From Haloferax marisrubri (GTDB lineage: Archaea > Halobacteriota > Halobacteria > Halobacteriales > Haloferacaceae): a stretch of DNA of 64,000 bases. The position numbers and the translations under genes are program-made. Under the pieces are notes generated by a model, which saw only the letters and a list, made by a program, of their open reading frames with translations, was not told the DNA's origin and made no database searches. This document shows, in pieces, positions 7,979 to 16,133 of the stretch; within the stretch, counting starts at the first letter, position 1; each line of letters starts with the position of its first letter. The stretch is from assembly GCF_001469875.2 (NCBI RefSeq), contig NZ_LOPW02000017.1:62001-126000 (forward strand), given 5' to 3'.

Positions 7979-8736
7979 TCGAGTACCTCGGTGAAGTCGT
8001 ACCACCCGGCGTCGCGGTCGGCGAGCCACGCCGCGGCGTCGAGTGCGCCAGCGGCGAAGACCCCCCGCGACCCCGCGCGGTGCGTGAGTGAAAGAGACTC
8101 GTGATTTCCAGCCAGTAATACCTCGTGCTCACCGGCAATATCCCCCGCCCGGCGAGCGTGGACGCCGACTTCGCCCTCAGACCGGGGCGCTTCGCCCTCA
8201 CGGCCGTGAACGCGCTCGGAGTCGCCACGCACGTCGTCGATGTCGTCGAGGATGGTCAGCGCCGTCCCGCTCGGGGCGTCGCGCTTGGCGTTGTGGTGCG
8301 TCTCCGTGAGTTCGATGTCGTAGCCGTCGAGGGCCGGGACCGCCTCGCGGACGGCCCGGCGGAGCGCCGCGATGCCGCGCGAGAAGTTCGAGGCGTACAG
8401 CACCGGAGCCTCGGACGCGGCCTCGCGGAGCGCGTCGAAACCGCCCTCACTCAGGCCGGTCGTGCCGGTGACGAAGGCGACGCCCGCCTCCGCGCAGGCC
8501 GACGCGTACTCGATGCAGGACGCCGGGCCGGTGAAGTCGACCACGGCGTCGGGGTCGTGCGAGGCGAGCAGGTCGGCGAAGTCGGCCGCGTCTTCGACGG
8601 CGACGCCTTCGACCTCGTCGCCGGGCGAGCGGCTGACCGCGAAGGCGACGGACAGGTCGTCGCGGTCGGCGGCCGCGGCGAGGACTTCCCCGCCCATGCG
8701 GCCGGTCGCGCCGGTGACGCCGATGGAGACCGTCAC
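7975..8736 (-). CDS. dapB: 4-hydroxy-tetrahydrodipicolinate reductase
   Basis: The 253-residue protein has an N-terminal NAD(P)-binding VTGATGRMGGEV (about 7-18), the FVTGTTGLSE segment and the DapB signature ETHHNAKRDAPSGTA with the catalytic His pair and substrate-binding Lys. It reduces the DapA product. Its ATG overlaps the dapA stop by 4 nt. Confidence 0.95.
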   Translation of the reverse strand: MTVSIGVTGATGRMGGEVLAAAADRDDLSVAFAVSRSPGDEVEGVAVEDAADFADLLASHDPDAVVDFTGPASCIEYASACAEAGVAFVTGTTGLSEGGFDALREAASEAPVLYASNFSRGIAALRRAVREAVPALDGYDIELTETHHNAKRDAPSGTALTILDDIDDVRGDSERVHGREGEAPRSEGEVGVHARRAGDIAGEHEVLLAGNHESLSLTHRAGSRGVFAAGALDAAAWLADRDAGWYDFTEVLE

Positions 8737-9650
8737 TCGGCAGCACCCCCGTCCGGAATCGCCTGTTCGGCTTCGAGGTCGGACAGCAGGCGACGCAGTT
8801 CCTCGGTGTTCTCCTCGGTGAGGCGGGTGAGCGGCGGACGCAGGCGCGCCGGGCCGTAGCCCCGAATCTCCATGGCCTCCTTGACCGGGATGGGGTTCGT
8901 CTCGGAGAACAGGTGTCGGTTCAGCGGGGCGAGGTCGTGGTGGATGTCGCGGGCGCGCTCGTAGTCGCCCTGCAGGGCGGAGTGCACCATCGCGCCGACG
9001 CGCGCGGGTTCGACGTTCGCCGTGACCGAGATGGCCCCGACGCCGCCGACCGAGAGAATCGGGAGCGTGAGCGCGTCGTCGCCCGACAGCACCGCGAACT
9101 CCTCGTCGCGGGTTCGCTCGACGACCTCAGAAATCTGTCCGAGGTCGCCGCTGGCGGCCTTGTACGCGGTGATGTTCGGGTGCTCGGCGAGCGTCGCGGC
9201 CGTCTCGGGCAGGATGTTGCTCCCGGTGCGGCCGGGGACGTTGTAGACGATTTGCGGCAGGTCGATTTCGTCGGCGATGGTCCGGTAGTGCTCGACGAGA
9301 CCGCTCTGCTCGGGCTTGTTGTAGTACGGCGAGATGAGAAGCAGCGCGTCGGCCCCGGCGTCGGCGGAGCGCCGGGAGAGTTCGAGCGCCTCGCGGGTCG
9401 AGTTCGAACCGGAGCCGGCGATGACGGGCACGTCCTCGACGGCCTCGACGGCCGCCTCGACGACCTCGACGTGTTCGTCGTGCGAGAGCGTCGCGGACTC
9501 GCCGGTCGAACCGACGGGCACGATGCCGTCGACGCCGGCTTCTTCGAGGCGTCGCACGTCGGCTTGGAACTGTTCGAAGTCGATACTGCCGTCCTCGTGG
9601 AACGGCGTGGTCATCGCGGGATAGACGCCGCGGAAGTCGAGTGATGTCAT
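8733..9650 (-). CDS. dapA: 4-hydroxy-tetrahydrodipicolinate synthase
   Basis: The 305-residue TIM barrel of the DHDPS family has GSTGESATL (47-55, pyruvate carboxylate loop), the catalytic Tyr in YNVPGRTG and Lys164 in TAYKAASGD, which forms the Schiff base with pyruvate. It condenses pyruvate with aspartate semialdehyde, the committed step to lysine. As first gene of the operon it is where control would act; a ~200-nt leader with a hairpin precedes it. Confidence 0.95.
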   Translation of the reverse strand: MTSLDFRGVYPAMTTPFHEDGSIDFEQFQADVRRLEEAGVDGIVPVGSTGESATLSHDEHVEVVEAAVEAVEDVPVIAGSGSNSTREALELSRRSADAGADALLLISPYYNKPEQSGLVEHYRTIADEIDLPQIVYNVPGRTGSNILPETAATLAEHPNITAYKAASGDLGQISEVVERTRDEEFAVLSGDDALTLPILSVGGVGAISVTANVEPARVGAMVHSALQGDYERARDIHHDLAPLNRHLFSETNPIPVKEAMEIRGYGPARLRPPLTRLTEENTEELRRLLSDLEAEQAIPDGGAAE

Positions 9651-9717
9651 GTGTCGTTGGTGGGTGTGGTAACGGTCGTGGGAGCGTCGATATCGGTCGT
9701 GTGACCGGGATGTGCGT

Positions 9718-9730
9718 CAGCCGAAGGCCG
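9718..9730 (-). promoter_or_regulatory. Leader hairpin upstream of dapA
   Basis: Read on the minus strand, CGGCC-UUC-GGCUG forms a 5-bp stem with a 3-nt loop. It lies about 68 nt before the dapA ATG and follows a GC-rich segment (GGGAGTAGCGACCCCGTCTC) that could offer alternative pairing. This could be an attenuation element for lysine genes, but no known riboswitch consensus is recognised. Confidence 0.3.
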
Positions 9731-9874
9731 CCCGAGACGGGGTCGCTACTCCCGCAACGAGCGATTCAGTACGCACGTTTTTTCGAAAAGAAAGCGGCAC
9801 GCGACGCTGTCGAGGGTGTGGTGACCTGCGAGAGCCGCGTCGCGTCGTTCACACCGGATGCAGGTGCTGGAAGC

Positions 9875-9886
9875 GTAATATAACTT
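9875..9886 (-). promoter_or_regulatory. Candidate distal promoter for the dap operon
   Basis: Minus-strand AAGTTATATTAC is the strongest TATA-like sequence upstream of dapA. It would give an unusually long leader for a haloarchaeal mRNA. Confidence 0.4.
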
Positions 9887-10010
9887 GCGTCGTCTGCAGG
9901 ACCTGCCGGACCCGACGGGCGGGCTGAGGCACGATTCGCGGCGCTCTCCGTCCGGTTCCCGGCCGCGACGGTGGACGCCCGTCCGCCGCACCCCCCGTCT
10001 CCCCGGACGG

Positions 10011-10017
10011 TTATTAG
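10011..10017 (+). promoter_or_regulatory. TATA-like box for the NYN gene
   Basis: TTATTAG is centred 29 nt before the ATG at 10043, consistent with a leaderless transcript and supporting that start. Confidence 0.45.
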
Positions 10018-10042
10018 CCCGCGCCGCCCAAGCGTCGTACGA

Positions 10043-10540
10043 ATGACCGAGATTCACCCCGACCAACGCGTCGCCATCCTCGCCGACGCGCAGAACCTCT
10101 ACCATACGGCACAGAGCCTGTACTCGCGGAACATCGACTACTCGTCGCTCCTCCAGAAAGGGACGGCAGGGCGCGCGCTCACCCGCGCCATCGCCTACGT
10201 CATCCGGGCGGATTCGCCCGACGAGGTGAGCTTTTTCGATGCACTCGTCGACATCGGTTTCGAGACGAAAATCAAGGACATCAAGACGTTCGGCGACGGG
10301 TCGAAGAAGGCCGACTGGGACCTCGGTATCGCGCTCGACGCGGTCAGCCTCGCCGACCACGTCGACACGGTCGTCCTCTGTTCGGGCGACGGCGACTTCG
10401 AGCGGCTCTGTACCCACCTCCGCCACGAGGGCGTCCGCGTCGAGGTGATGGCGTTCAAGGAGTCCACCGCCGAGGAACTCGTCGAGGCGGCGGACACGTT
10501 CATCGACCTCTCCGAGCGAAAAGAGACGTTCCTGCTGTAA
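10043..10540 (+). CDS. NYN-domain (PIN-like) nuclease-family protein
   Basis: The 165-residue LabA/DUF88-type protein has VAILADAQNLYHTA with Asp15 and Asn18, KADWDLGIALDA, and VVLCSGDGDFERL near the C-terminus; together these give the acidic metal site of NYN domains. The family resembles PIN ribonucleases and usually acts on RNA. No extra domain is present. ATG 10043 follows its TATA-like box by 29 nt; the upstream in-frame ATG at 9971 adds Pro/Arg-rich sequence and is unlikely. It is convergent with the membrane protein at 10551. Confidence 0.85.
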   Translation: MTEIHPDQRVAILADAQNLYHTAQSLYSRNIDYSSLLQKGTAGRALTRAIAYVIRADSPDEVSFFDALVDIGFETKIKDIKTFGDGSKKADWDLGIALDAVSLADHVDTVVLCSGDGDFERLCTHLRHEGVRVEVMAFKESTAEELVEAADTFIDLSERKETFLL

Positions 10541-10550
10541 TCTCCGCCGG

Positions 10551-11468
10551 CTATTCGAACTGCGGAATCACCGAGTCGCCGTCGATGTCGGGGCCGGCCG
10601 TCCCGGCCGGACCCGCTCCGCCCGAGTCGTGGGCCTCGAAGAAGGCGACCGCGTAGACGTACTGGAACGTCGCGAGAATCATCTGCGTCGCCATGGAGAT
10701 GGCGGCGATAGCGGCGATTTCAGTCGGCGAGAAGCCGAGACCGGCCTGTGCCGCCGCCGGGTTCGCCGCGCCCTGTATCTGCTGGACGTTCTGGAACGTC
10801 CGAAAGACGATGAACCCCGTGACGGGGATGCTGACGACGAGGCCGACCACGAACCGGATGACCGAGTAACCGAGCGAGGGGACGACGTTGTTGCGGACGA
10901 GTCGGTAGCTCTCGCCGAACGACTCGATTGCGCCCTTGTCGCCGACGACGACCGCGACCGGGTAGAACTGGACGAGGAACATGACGACGACGTACACCAG
11001 TCCGAGCAGGGCGAGGACGGCGATGCCGACGAGGAAGCCGCCGCCGAGGGCGAGGTTGGAGACGTCGCCGCCGGCTGCGAGGCCGCCGAGACCGAGCGAG
11101 ATGGCCATGACGACCGCGACGATGAGGAACACGATACCGAAGGCGAGGACGATGCCGAGTTGGACGATGTTCGCCAGGAGCATCGGGACGTACTTCTCGC
11201 GGCCGACGGCCGTGAGCGTCGACAGCGAGGTCGAGCCTCCGCCATCGCGGTCGACCGCCTCGTCGGCCATCCCGTAGAGGCCGGCGGCGACGAAGGGCGT
11301 GACGAAGAACATCACCGCCGTGAGGATAGTCGGGACGAACGGTATCTGCGCCAACTGCGTGGCGAGTTGCGGGAGCGCTATGAGGCCCAGCGCGAGCCCG
11401 CCGAGGAACAACACCGGATTCGACCGGATGCCACGGAGGGCGGTCTGGAGGGAGCTAATCGCGGCCAT
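10551..11468 (-). CDS. Multi-pass membrane protein (DUF7847-like)
   Basis: The 305-residue protein has about six hydrophobic segments, among them IRSNPVLFLGGLALGLIALP, a Gly-rich pair in the middle and a helix near SMATQMILATFQYVYAVAF. Loops carry SYRLVRNNVVPSLGYSVIR, which resembles haloarchaeal proteins I recall as DUF7847. No transporter or enzyme motif is visible. The ATG at 11468 fits the family start (MAAISSLQTALRGIR). The longer frame to 11858 would cover the next small gene. Confidence 0.7.
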   Translation of the reverse strand: MAAISSLQTALRGIRSNPVLFLGGLALGLIALPQLATQLAQIPFVPTILTAVMFFVTPFVAAGLYGMADEAVDRDGGGSTSLSTLTAVGREKYVPMLLANIVQLGIVLAFGIVFLIVAVVMAISLGLGGLAAGGDVSNLALGGGFLVGIAVLALLGLVYVVVMFLVQFYPVAVVVGDKGAIESFGESYRLVRNNVVPSLGYSVIRFVVGLVVSIPVTGFIVFRTFQNVQQIQGAANPAAAQAGLGFSPTEIAAIAAISMATQMILATFQYVYAVAFFEAHDSGGAGPAGTAGPDIDGDSVIPQFE

Positions 11469-11556
11469 ACCTCGACCTGTCGATGCGATAATACGTAAAA
11501 CGGGAGGGTCGAGACGCCGGCGTGGTCGGGTCCGTATCCGGGTCCGCGAGCGGAAG

Positions 11557-11724
11557 TCAGGCCGTCGGCGTCGCCAGTCGGGCGACGGTGGCGACCGCGC
11601 CGAGCGCCGCGATGGCGGCGAGCACCGTCGGGAGCCGCCAGTCGAGCGCCGTCTGCGTGAGAAGCATACTGCTCGCGAGCAGCAGCACGGTTCCCACGGC
11701 GGCGAGTCGAACGTCCACAGACAT
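11557..11724 (-). CDS. Small two-helix membrane protein (55 aa)
   Basis: The ATG at 11724 opens a 55-residue frame ending TGA at 11557. It encodes two hydrophobic helices (AAVGTVLLLASSMLL and PTVLAAIAALGAVATVARL) joined by a short loop with Gln, Asp and Trp. A TAAG-containing AT-rich patch about 25-30 nt upstream fits a leaderless start. No family is recognised. It is transcribed in the same direction as the membrane protein downstream, about 90 nt away. Confidence 0.6.
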   Translation of the reverse strand: MSVDVRLAAVGTVLLLASSMLLTQTALDWRLPTVLAAIAALGAVATVARLATPTA

Positions 11725-11843
11725 ACTCCGAGGGCGGTCTGTCCCGTACTTAGGGCTTTCCGTCTCGAACGTGCGTGGTAGCTCGGCGCACGCGCTCGAA
11801 CGGGACCGCGACCCACTTTAGCCGGCGGGTCGAACGGCGGGGT

Positions 11844-12323
11844 ATGACCGAAGGCCACGCGACCGATTTGGACGACCTCCGGGTCGTCGCCGACTACCAG
11901 TTCGGGGCCGGCGCGGGCGACGCGCTGTTCCCAGCCGACGCGGACATCGAACTCTCCCGCTCGCGGAGCGGCCGCCCGCGACAGGTGTACGTCGAGGGCG
12001 ACCGCGTCACCTCCTACGGCACCGACGGCCGATTCACTCTCGGCTTCGCCGGCGGCCGACGCCTCTACGACACTCTCGACGGGGACGCCTACGTCGTCCG
12101 CGTCGGCGACGAGTCGGTTCCGTTCGTCCGCGACGGCAAGAACGCGTTCGCGAAGTTCGTCACCGACGCCGACCCGGCGGTTCGCTCGGGCGACGAGGTG
12201 TGCGTCGTCGGCCCCGACGGCGACCTGCTGGGGGTCGGTCGCGCGGAACTCTCCGCGGACGCGATGCTCGATTTCGACGCGGGGATGGCGGTTCGCGTCC
12301 GCGAAGGCGCAGACGAAGTGTGA
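11844..12323 (+). CDS. PUA-domain RNA-binding protein
   Basis: The 159-residue protein has an N-terminal segment (LRVVADYQFGAGAGDALFP) and a C-terminal PUA domain recognised by GKNAFAKFVTDADPAVRSGDEVCVV and LLGVGRAELSADAML. PUA domains bind structured RNA, often tRNA or rRNA, in archaeosine and pseudouridine enzymes. No catalytic domain is attached, so it probably guides or assists a modification enzyme. It resembles the stand-alone C-terminal part of archaeal TGT-like proteins. ATG 11844 matches the family start. Confidence 0.8.
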   Translation: MTEGHATDLDDLRVVADYQFGAGAGDALFPADADIELSRSRSGRPRQVYVEGDRVTSYGTDGRFTLGFAGGRRLYDTLDGDAYVVRVGDESVPFVRDGKNAFAKFVTDADPAVRSGDEVCVVGPDGDLLGVGRAELSADAMLDFDAGMAVRVREGADEV

Positions 12324-12552
12324 GGTGAAGTCGGGGAACTCGGGCGGTACGTCGCTGTTGGGATTCTAGAGAGGTGGGAGAGATGGGGTGTGAGACGTAG
12401 AGGGTGAGTTCAGCACGACAAAGAGGCTCTACCCACAGACCACATTCTAAACCTCTCATTCAGTTGGGGTCCGTATCAACTACCGTCTTAGCGTACTGAT
12501 TTCGCCCAAATCGGTTCAATAATGTTACTTGATTGGGGCGTCGTGATTTTCT

Positions 12553-13137
12553 ATGGCTTCTGGGCGCTACCCCCGTATCACGGTTACTGAAGGCCCTCAA
12601 CCCAGCAAGAAACCCTTCCAGCTCACTATGGAGAAGCTACGCGATTTCTCATCCGATGCACCTGCTCAGATTCGGGGTTCATTTGAGAATCTTTCCTCTG
12701 AAGAGCAAACAGTTGGCTTCGGCTCAATCCAGCCGTACTCCAGTATTTGGAGTGAAGGCCAAGGATGGCTTGTTCTCATTCCGAGTGACCGTCAGGTACA
12801 GAAACTCGCCTTCGGAACAGACGAACAGATTATTCCGGACCGCCCGATCGAGGGTTGCTGGCAGACAAATCTTGTCCACTTCGTTCTTCCTGACGTGCTT
12901 AGATGGAAGTCACTCGATGCGGGGGAGTGCATTCAGACCGATTATACTGTACTGCATTACCCGGAGCAGGAAATATTGGAGACCACGATGGACAAGTGGG
13001 TGAGCAATCGGCCCGAAGATATGGGCTGTCTTCCCGCAGGGGAACACCACTTTACCGAATCATTTGTGCCGAAAGTTAGAGCAGACACGACATGGGAAGA
13101 GTTTGAGTGGAGCTATACACTCACGATTGAAGAATAG
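12553..13137 (+). CDS. Hypothetical protein in a lower-GC patch
   Basis: The 194-residue soluble protein has no signal peptide or membrane helix. Wobble positions are often A or T, and the flanking 12330-13260 region is visibly less GC-rich than its neighbours. The middle (residues 41-130) reads like a beta-sandwich: SFENLSSEEQTVGFGSIQPY and FVLPDVLRWKSLDAGECIQT resemble ancillary domains that occur in haloarchaeal lipoproteins, but the leader is missing here. An AT-rich box (CAATAATG) lies about 33 nt before the ATG. Composition suggests recent transfer. Function unknown. Confidence 0.6.
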   Translation: MASGRYPRITVTEGPQPSKKPFQLTMEKLRDFSSDAPAQIRGSFENLSSEEQTVGFGSIQPYSSIWSEGQGWLVLIPSDRQVQKLAFGTDEQIIPDRPIEGCWQTNLVHFVLPDVLRWKSLDAGECIQTDYTVLHYPEQEILETTMDKWVSNRPEDMGCLPAGEHHFTESFVPKVRADTTWEEFEWSYTLTIEE

Positions 13138-13257
13138 CGCTCTCTATCTACCGATTCGGACGGCCGAAGCCCGGCAAGTTCCCATGACCGATTCGCGCTC
13201 TATTCAGCACAGCCGCAACAAACAATCACCGCCAGAGAACTTCGACGGACCCGCGTT

Positions 13258-14289
13258 TCAGAGGTACGGCGCGAGGCCGAGCGCGGAGACGAGCGGGACG
13301 CCCGCGACGACCGAGCCGACGAGGTAGCCGCCGATTGCGCCGCCGTTGAGAAGCGGCAGGCCGGCGTGCGCCCGGCCCTTCATCACGGCCCACATCAGCC
13401 CGCTGAACCCGGCGAACGTCCCGACCATGGCGAGAAGCGCCGGGAGGTTGAGCGCCGGGAGCGCACCGAAGCCGAGCGACGGCGCTTCGGAGAAGAACGC
13501 GCCCGAGGCGACCATCACGGTCGGCATGACCGCGTCGCCGAGACCGATGAAGAAGGCGTCGCGGTCGGCGGGGTCGGAGTCGTCGGCATCGGCGGCGTCA
13601 TTGGCGTCGGCCGTTTCAGTTTCCGTATCGGTATCGACCGTCTCCGCCGGCTCGCCGCCGTCTGTCGCGTTCTCGCCGTCGCCGACCTCGTTGGCGTCGC
13701 GGGCGAAGTCGTCGTCGAGAAGCGAGTACGACAGCGTCGTCGGGATGACGAGCACGACCGGGATGCGGAGGTCCATCACGCCCTCCGCGAGGTCGAGCAT
13801 GTGTTTCGTCTTGTAGACGCTGATGGCGTCGTAGATGGCGAGGACGGAAAGGAGCACGATGGCCGGCAGCAGGCCGAAGCTAATGCCGAACAGGGCGGCT
13901 GCTCCCGCGCCCATGAGCGCCCCAGCGGCGTCGATGACGTACCACTCGGGGTAGACGAGCAAGGCGAGCGAGACGCCCGCCGAGAGAGCGATGGCGACGA
14001 GGCCGTTGGGGACGAGAACGGCGAAGACGTACCACGCGAGCAGGCCGCTCGTGAAGACGATGACGAGGCGGATGACCTGGTCGAGGTCGTACTTGAACGC
14101 CGCGAGCATGAACGCGGTCATGGCGAGAATCGCGCCGATGTAGAGGAGGCTGTTCGTCGGGTCGGTGGGGTCTTCGACCGTCTGGTACCCCTGTTCGAAG
14201 AACGTCGGCACGAGGGCGAGCGCACCCACCTGCACGACGAGGAAGATGAGGGCGGCGAGGGCGACCCCCCGATAGGCGCGGCGTGACAT
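13258..14289 (-). CDS. Presenilin-type intramembrane aspartyl protease
   Basis: The 343-residue polytopic protein has the two catalytic motifs of the presenilin/A22 family: Asp154 in LAIYDAISVYK and Asp252 in the GxGD motif IGLGDAVM. A third conserved spot reads AGLPLLN (309-315), corresponding to the PAL motif of presenilins. About nine hydrophobic segments fit the nine-helix fold. A long acidic loop at about 195-243 separates the two catalytic helices, as in presenilin. It would cleave single-pass membrane proteins inside the bilayer; substrates are unknown. A GxGD prepilin peptidase is less likely because of the YD motif and helix count. Confidence 0.85.
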   Translation of the reverse strand: MSRRAYRGVALAALIFLVVQVGALALVPTFFEQGYQTVEDPTDPTNSLLYIGAILAMTAFMLAAFKYDLDQVIRLVIVFTSGLLAWYVFAVLVPNGLVAIALSAGVSLALLVYPEWYVIDAAGALMGAGAAALFGISFGLLPAIVLLSVLAIYDAISVYKTKHMLDLAEGVMDLRIPVVLVIPTTLSYSLLDDDFARDANEVGDGENATDGGEPAETVDTDTETETADANDAADADDSDPADRDAFFIGLGDAVMPTVMVASGAFFSEAPSLGFGALPALNLPALLAMVGTFAGFSGLMWAVMKGRAHAGLPLLNGGAIGGYLVGSVVAGVPLVSALGLAPYL

Positions 14290-14337
14290 GCAGGGGCGTT
14301 CCCACCCGAGGGGTATGGGGGTTGCGCTCTGGAGTCG

Positions 14338-14562
14338 TCAGCGAGCGTAGAGCTTGCTCCCGACGAGGCGGGCGGGCGAGCCGTCGTCCGCCGTGACGGC
14401 GACGTAGGGGCGGTCGACCGGACCGAACACGTCCACGATGCGACCCACCGTCGACAGCGATTCGTCGAGGACCATCGTGCCGATGTCCGGCATGTCGTCG
14501 TCGTCGAGGCGGACGATAGCGAGGCCCTGCGCCGTCCGGGAGACCGTGCCGATTCGCCGCAT
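14338..14562 (-). CDS. gar1: H/ACA RNP subunit Gar1
   Basis: The 74-residue single-domain protein is a Gar1-type beta-barrel (IGTVSRTAQGLAIVRLD, TVGRIVDVFGPVDRPYVAV). Gar1 binds Cbf5 and controls substrate release in RNA-guided pseudouridylation. The start overlaps the SRP19 stop by one nucleotide (TAATG), so it is translationally coupled. The SRP19-Gar1 pair is conserved in haloarchaea. Confidence 0.9.
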   Translation of the reverse strand: MRRIGTVSRTAQGLAIVRLDDDDMPDIGTMVLDESLSTVGRIVDVFGPVDRPYVAVTADDGSPARLVGSKLYAR

Positions 14563-14840
14563 TAGTCGCGGAGGATTCCGACGTAGGCGGCGACCGCCTG
14601 CACGATGTCGTTTTTCGTGGCGTCGTCGGCGTTGTTCACGAGGACGCGCCCGCGGGTTTCGAACTCGCGGGAGTACCGCTTGTCCCGTTCGATGACGGCG
14701 TCGTAGCCGACCTGCTGGACGGCCTTCGCAATCTCGTCGACGGTCGGTTCTTCGACCGCCGCGGACTCGGCGACCCGCCGACCCTCGCTGCGCGAGAGAG
14801 AGGCGTCGAGGTAGGCGGGGTAGATGACGTTCTCGACCAT
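14562..14840 (-). CDS. srp19: Signal recognition particle 19 kDa protein
   Basis: The 92-residue SRP19 has the conserved start [19 protein letters not shown], the middle [24 protein letters not shown] and the end [27 protein letters not shown]19 folds 7S RNA so that SRP54 can bind. It is the first gene of a two-gene operon with gar1. The 7S RNA gene was not found here. Confidence 0.95.
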   Translation of the reverse strand: MVENVIYPAYLDASLSRSEGRRVAESAAVEEPTVDEIAKAVQQVGYDAVIERDKRYSREFETRGRVLVNNADDATKNDIVQAVAAYVGILRD

Positions 14841-14862
14841 ACCCGTGTGTCTGCCACCCGAC

Positions 14863-14872
14863 GGTAATACGG
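14863..14872 (-). promoter_or_regulatory. TATA-like box for srp19-gar1
   Basis: Minus-strand CCGTATTACC is centred about 27 nt before the srp19 ATG at 14840, giving a leaderless transcript. Confidence 0.45.
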
Positions 14873-14936
14873 TTGTGGTCTCACGGAGCCGAGAGCGTGC
14901 GGTAGAAAAACGGAGACGGCGTGGGTCGCTGCGCGG

Positions 14937-16073
14937 TTATCGGCGACGCGCGAGCAGGACGACCGCGCCGATGGCGGCGAGGCCGGCGACGACGCCGAAT
15001 CCGGGTGCGTCGCTTTCTGTCGTGGACTCAGACGACTCAGTCGTCGCGGTCGATCCTGCGGCGTCGGTTTCAGTCGCGTCCGTGGCTGTGGTCGTCTCAG
15101 TTGCGTCCTCGGTGGACTCCGTCGCCGACTCGTTTTCGAGTTGCTGGTAGCGCTCGTAGGCGTCGGGGTGAACGACTTCGAGAATCTCCTCGCTCGCCTC
15201 GATGGCCCGCGGGGCGGGCTGTTGGAGCTTGTGCGCCTCGATGACGATGACGTTGTCCTCCTGTATCGCCGTCGTGCTGTTGTACGCCGGACTGCTCGGT
15301 ACCGGCGCGTGGTCGGGGACGACGATGTACTCGGGGTTCATCTCGACGACGAGTTCCTCGTTAATCGGGGCGAAGCCGGTGAGGTTCGCCTCGGCCGCGC
15401 CGTTACGCAGGCCGGCCGTCGTCATGAGGTCGGAGATGAACGTCTCGGAGCCGGAGGTGTAGCCGAAAAAGGAGTTGAGGCCGACCGGGCGCTCAACGCC
15501 GTCGAGCGCCTGCTCCATGTGAGCCATCGAATCGCGCATCTCGCCCGCACGCTCGACGCCGGCCTCGCAGTTGCCGGTCATGCGACCGATGCGCTCGGTC
15601 TTGTTGGCGACGGCGCCGAGGGACTCGCCGGACTCGAAGACGACGACCGAGATGTCCGCCGAGCGAAGTTGACCGATGCGGTCGGGCTCGGCGTTGTACG
15701 AGGAGTTCGGGACGAGCACGAGGTCGGGTTCGAGACCGATGACGGCCTCGACGTTGAGGCCGCCGGAGCCGGAGACGTTCCCCTTCTCCGACGCGCCGTC
15801 GAGGTACATGGCGTACTGCGAGACGCCGACGACCTCGTCGCGCGCGCCGAGTTCCCACATGGTCTGGGCGGCGCTCGGGTTGGTCGTGACGACCCGCTCG
15901 GGGTCGTCGGTGATGGTGACCTCGGTCCCGGTGGCGTCGGTGACGGTCATCGGGAACGTACACTGTGTGGTCTGCTGCTGTGCGGTCTGGTCTACCGCGG
16001 CCGCGGCCGGTGCCGGAACCCCGGCGAGCACGGTCGCGAACGCGAGTAGGGCGACGACGAGTTGTCGGTTCAC
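14937..16073 (-). CDS. btuF: Cobalamin ABC transporter substrate-binding protein, PGF-CTERM anchored
   Basis: The 378-residue protein has a signal peptide (1-26), then a type III periplasmic-binding fold with the BtuF/FecB signatures VTDATGTEVTITDDPERVV, GVSQYA and EAVIGLEPDLVLVPN. It ends in a Thr/Ser/Glu-rich linker (about 315-355) and a PGFGVVAG plus helix plus RRR tail (356-378), the archaeosortase A signal. Most binding proteins in this family are lipoproteins; here the C-terminus anchors it. It is divergent from btuCD across 60 bp, which identifies the import system; heme or Fe-siderophore would be the alternative ligand. Confidence 0.9.
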   Translation of the reverse strand: MNRQLVVALLAFATVLAGVPAPAAAAVDQTAQQQTTQCTFPMTVTDATGTEVTITDDPERVVTTNPSAAQTMWELGARDEVVGVSQYAMYLDGASEKGNVSGSGGLNVEAVIGLEPDLVLVPNSSYNAEPDRIGQLRSADISVVVFESGESLGAVANKTERIGRMTGNCEAGVERAGEMRDSMAHMEQALDGVERPVGLNSFFGYTSGSETFISDLMTTAGLRNGAAEANLTGFAPINEELVVEMNPEYIVVPDHAPVPSSPAYNSTTAIQEDNVIVIEAHKLQQPAPRAIEASEEILEVVHPDAYERYQQLENESATESTEDATETTTATDATETDAAGSTATTESSESTTESDAPGFGVVAGLAAIGAVVLLARRR

Positions 16074-16095
16074 GGTAGTGGCCTCAGCGACTGTT

Positions 16096-16110
16096 CAATA
16101 AATATTTACC
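16096..16110. promoter_or_regulatory. Shared symmetric TATA element between btuF and btuCD
   Basis: The palindrome AAATATTT (16100-16107) is the only AT-rich box in the 60 bp between the two divergent ATGs. Each ATG lies exactly 27 nt from its edge (16073 and 16134). One element could therefore place TBP for both leaderless transcripts. Confidence 0.5.
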
Positions 16111-16133
16111 TACTGAAAGCGCGGTTGTGTTCA

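Larger units (their letters stand above)
9651..10010. other. Intergenic region: dapA leader and divergent promoters
   Basis: No convincing gene lies in these ~360 nt. On the minus strand a TATA-like box at 9875-9886 would start transcription near 9850, leaving a ~200-nt leader before dapA that includes the hairpin at 9718-9730. A weaker T-rich candidate near 9775 is also possible. The plus-strand part next to 10011 serves the NYN gene. Confidence 0.5.

Noticed and set aside
9641..9930. Small plus-strand protein upstream of the NYN gene
   Set aside because: Frames of 70-80 residues there are Arg/Cys-rich without promoter or family; they overlap the dap leader.
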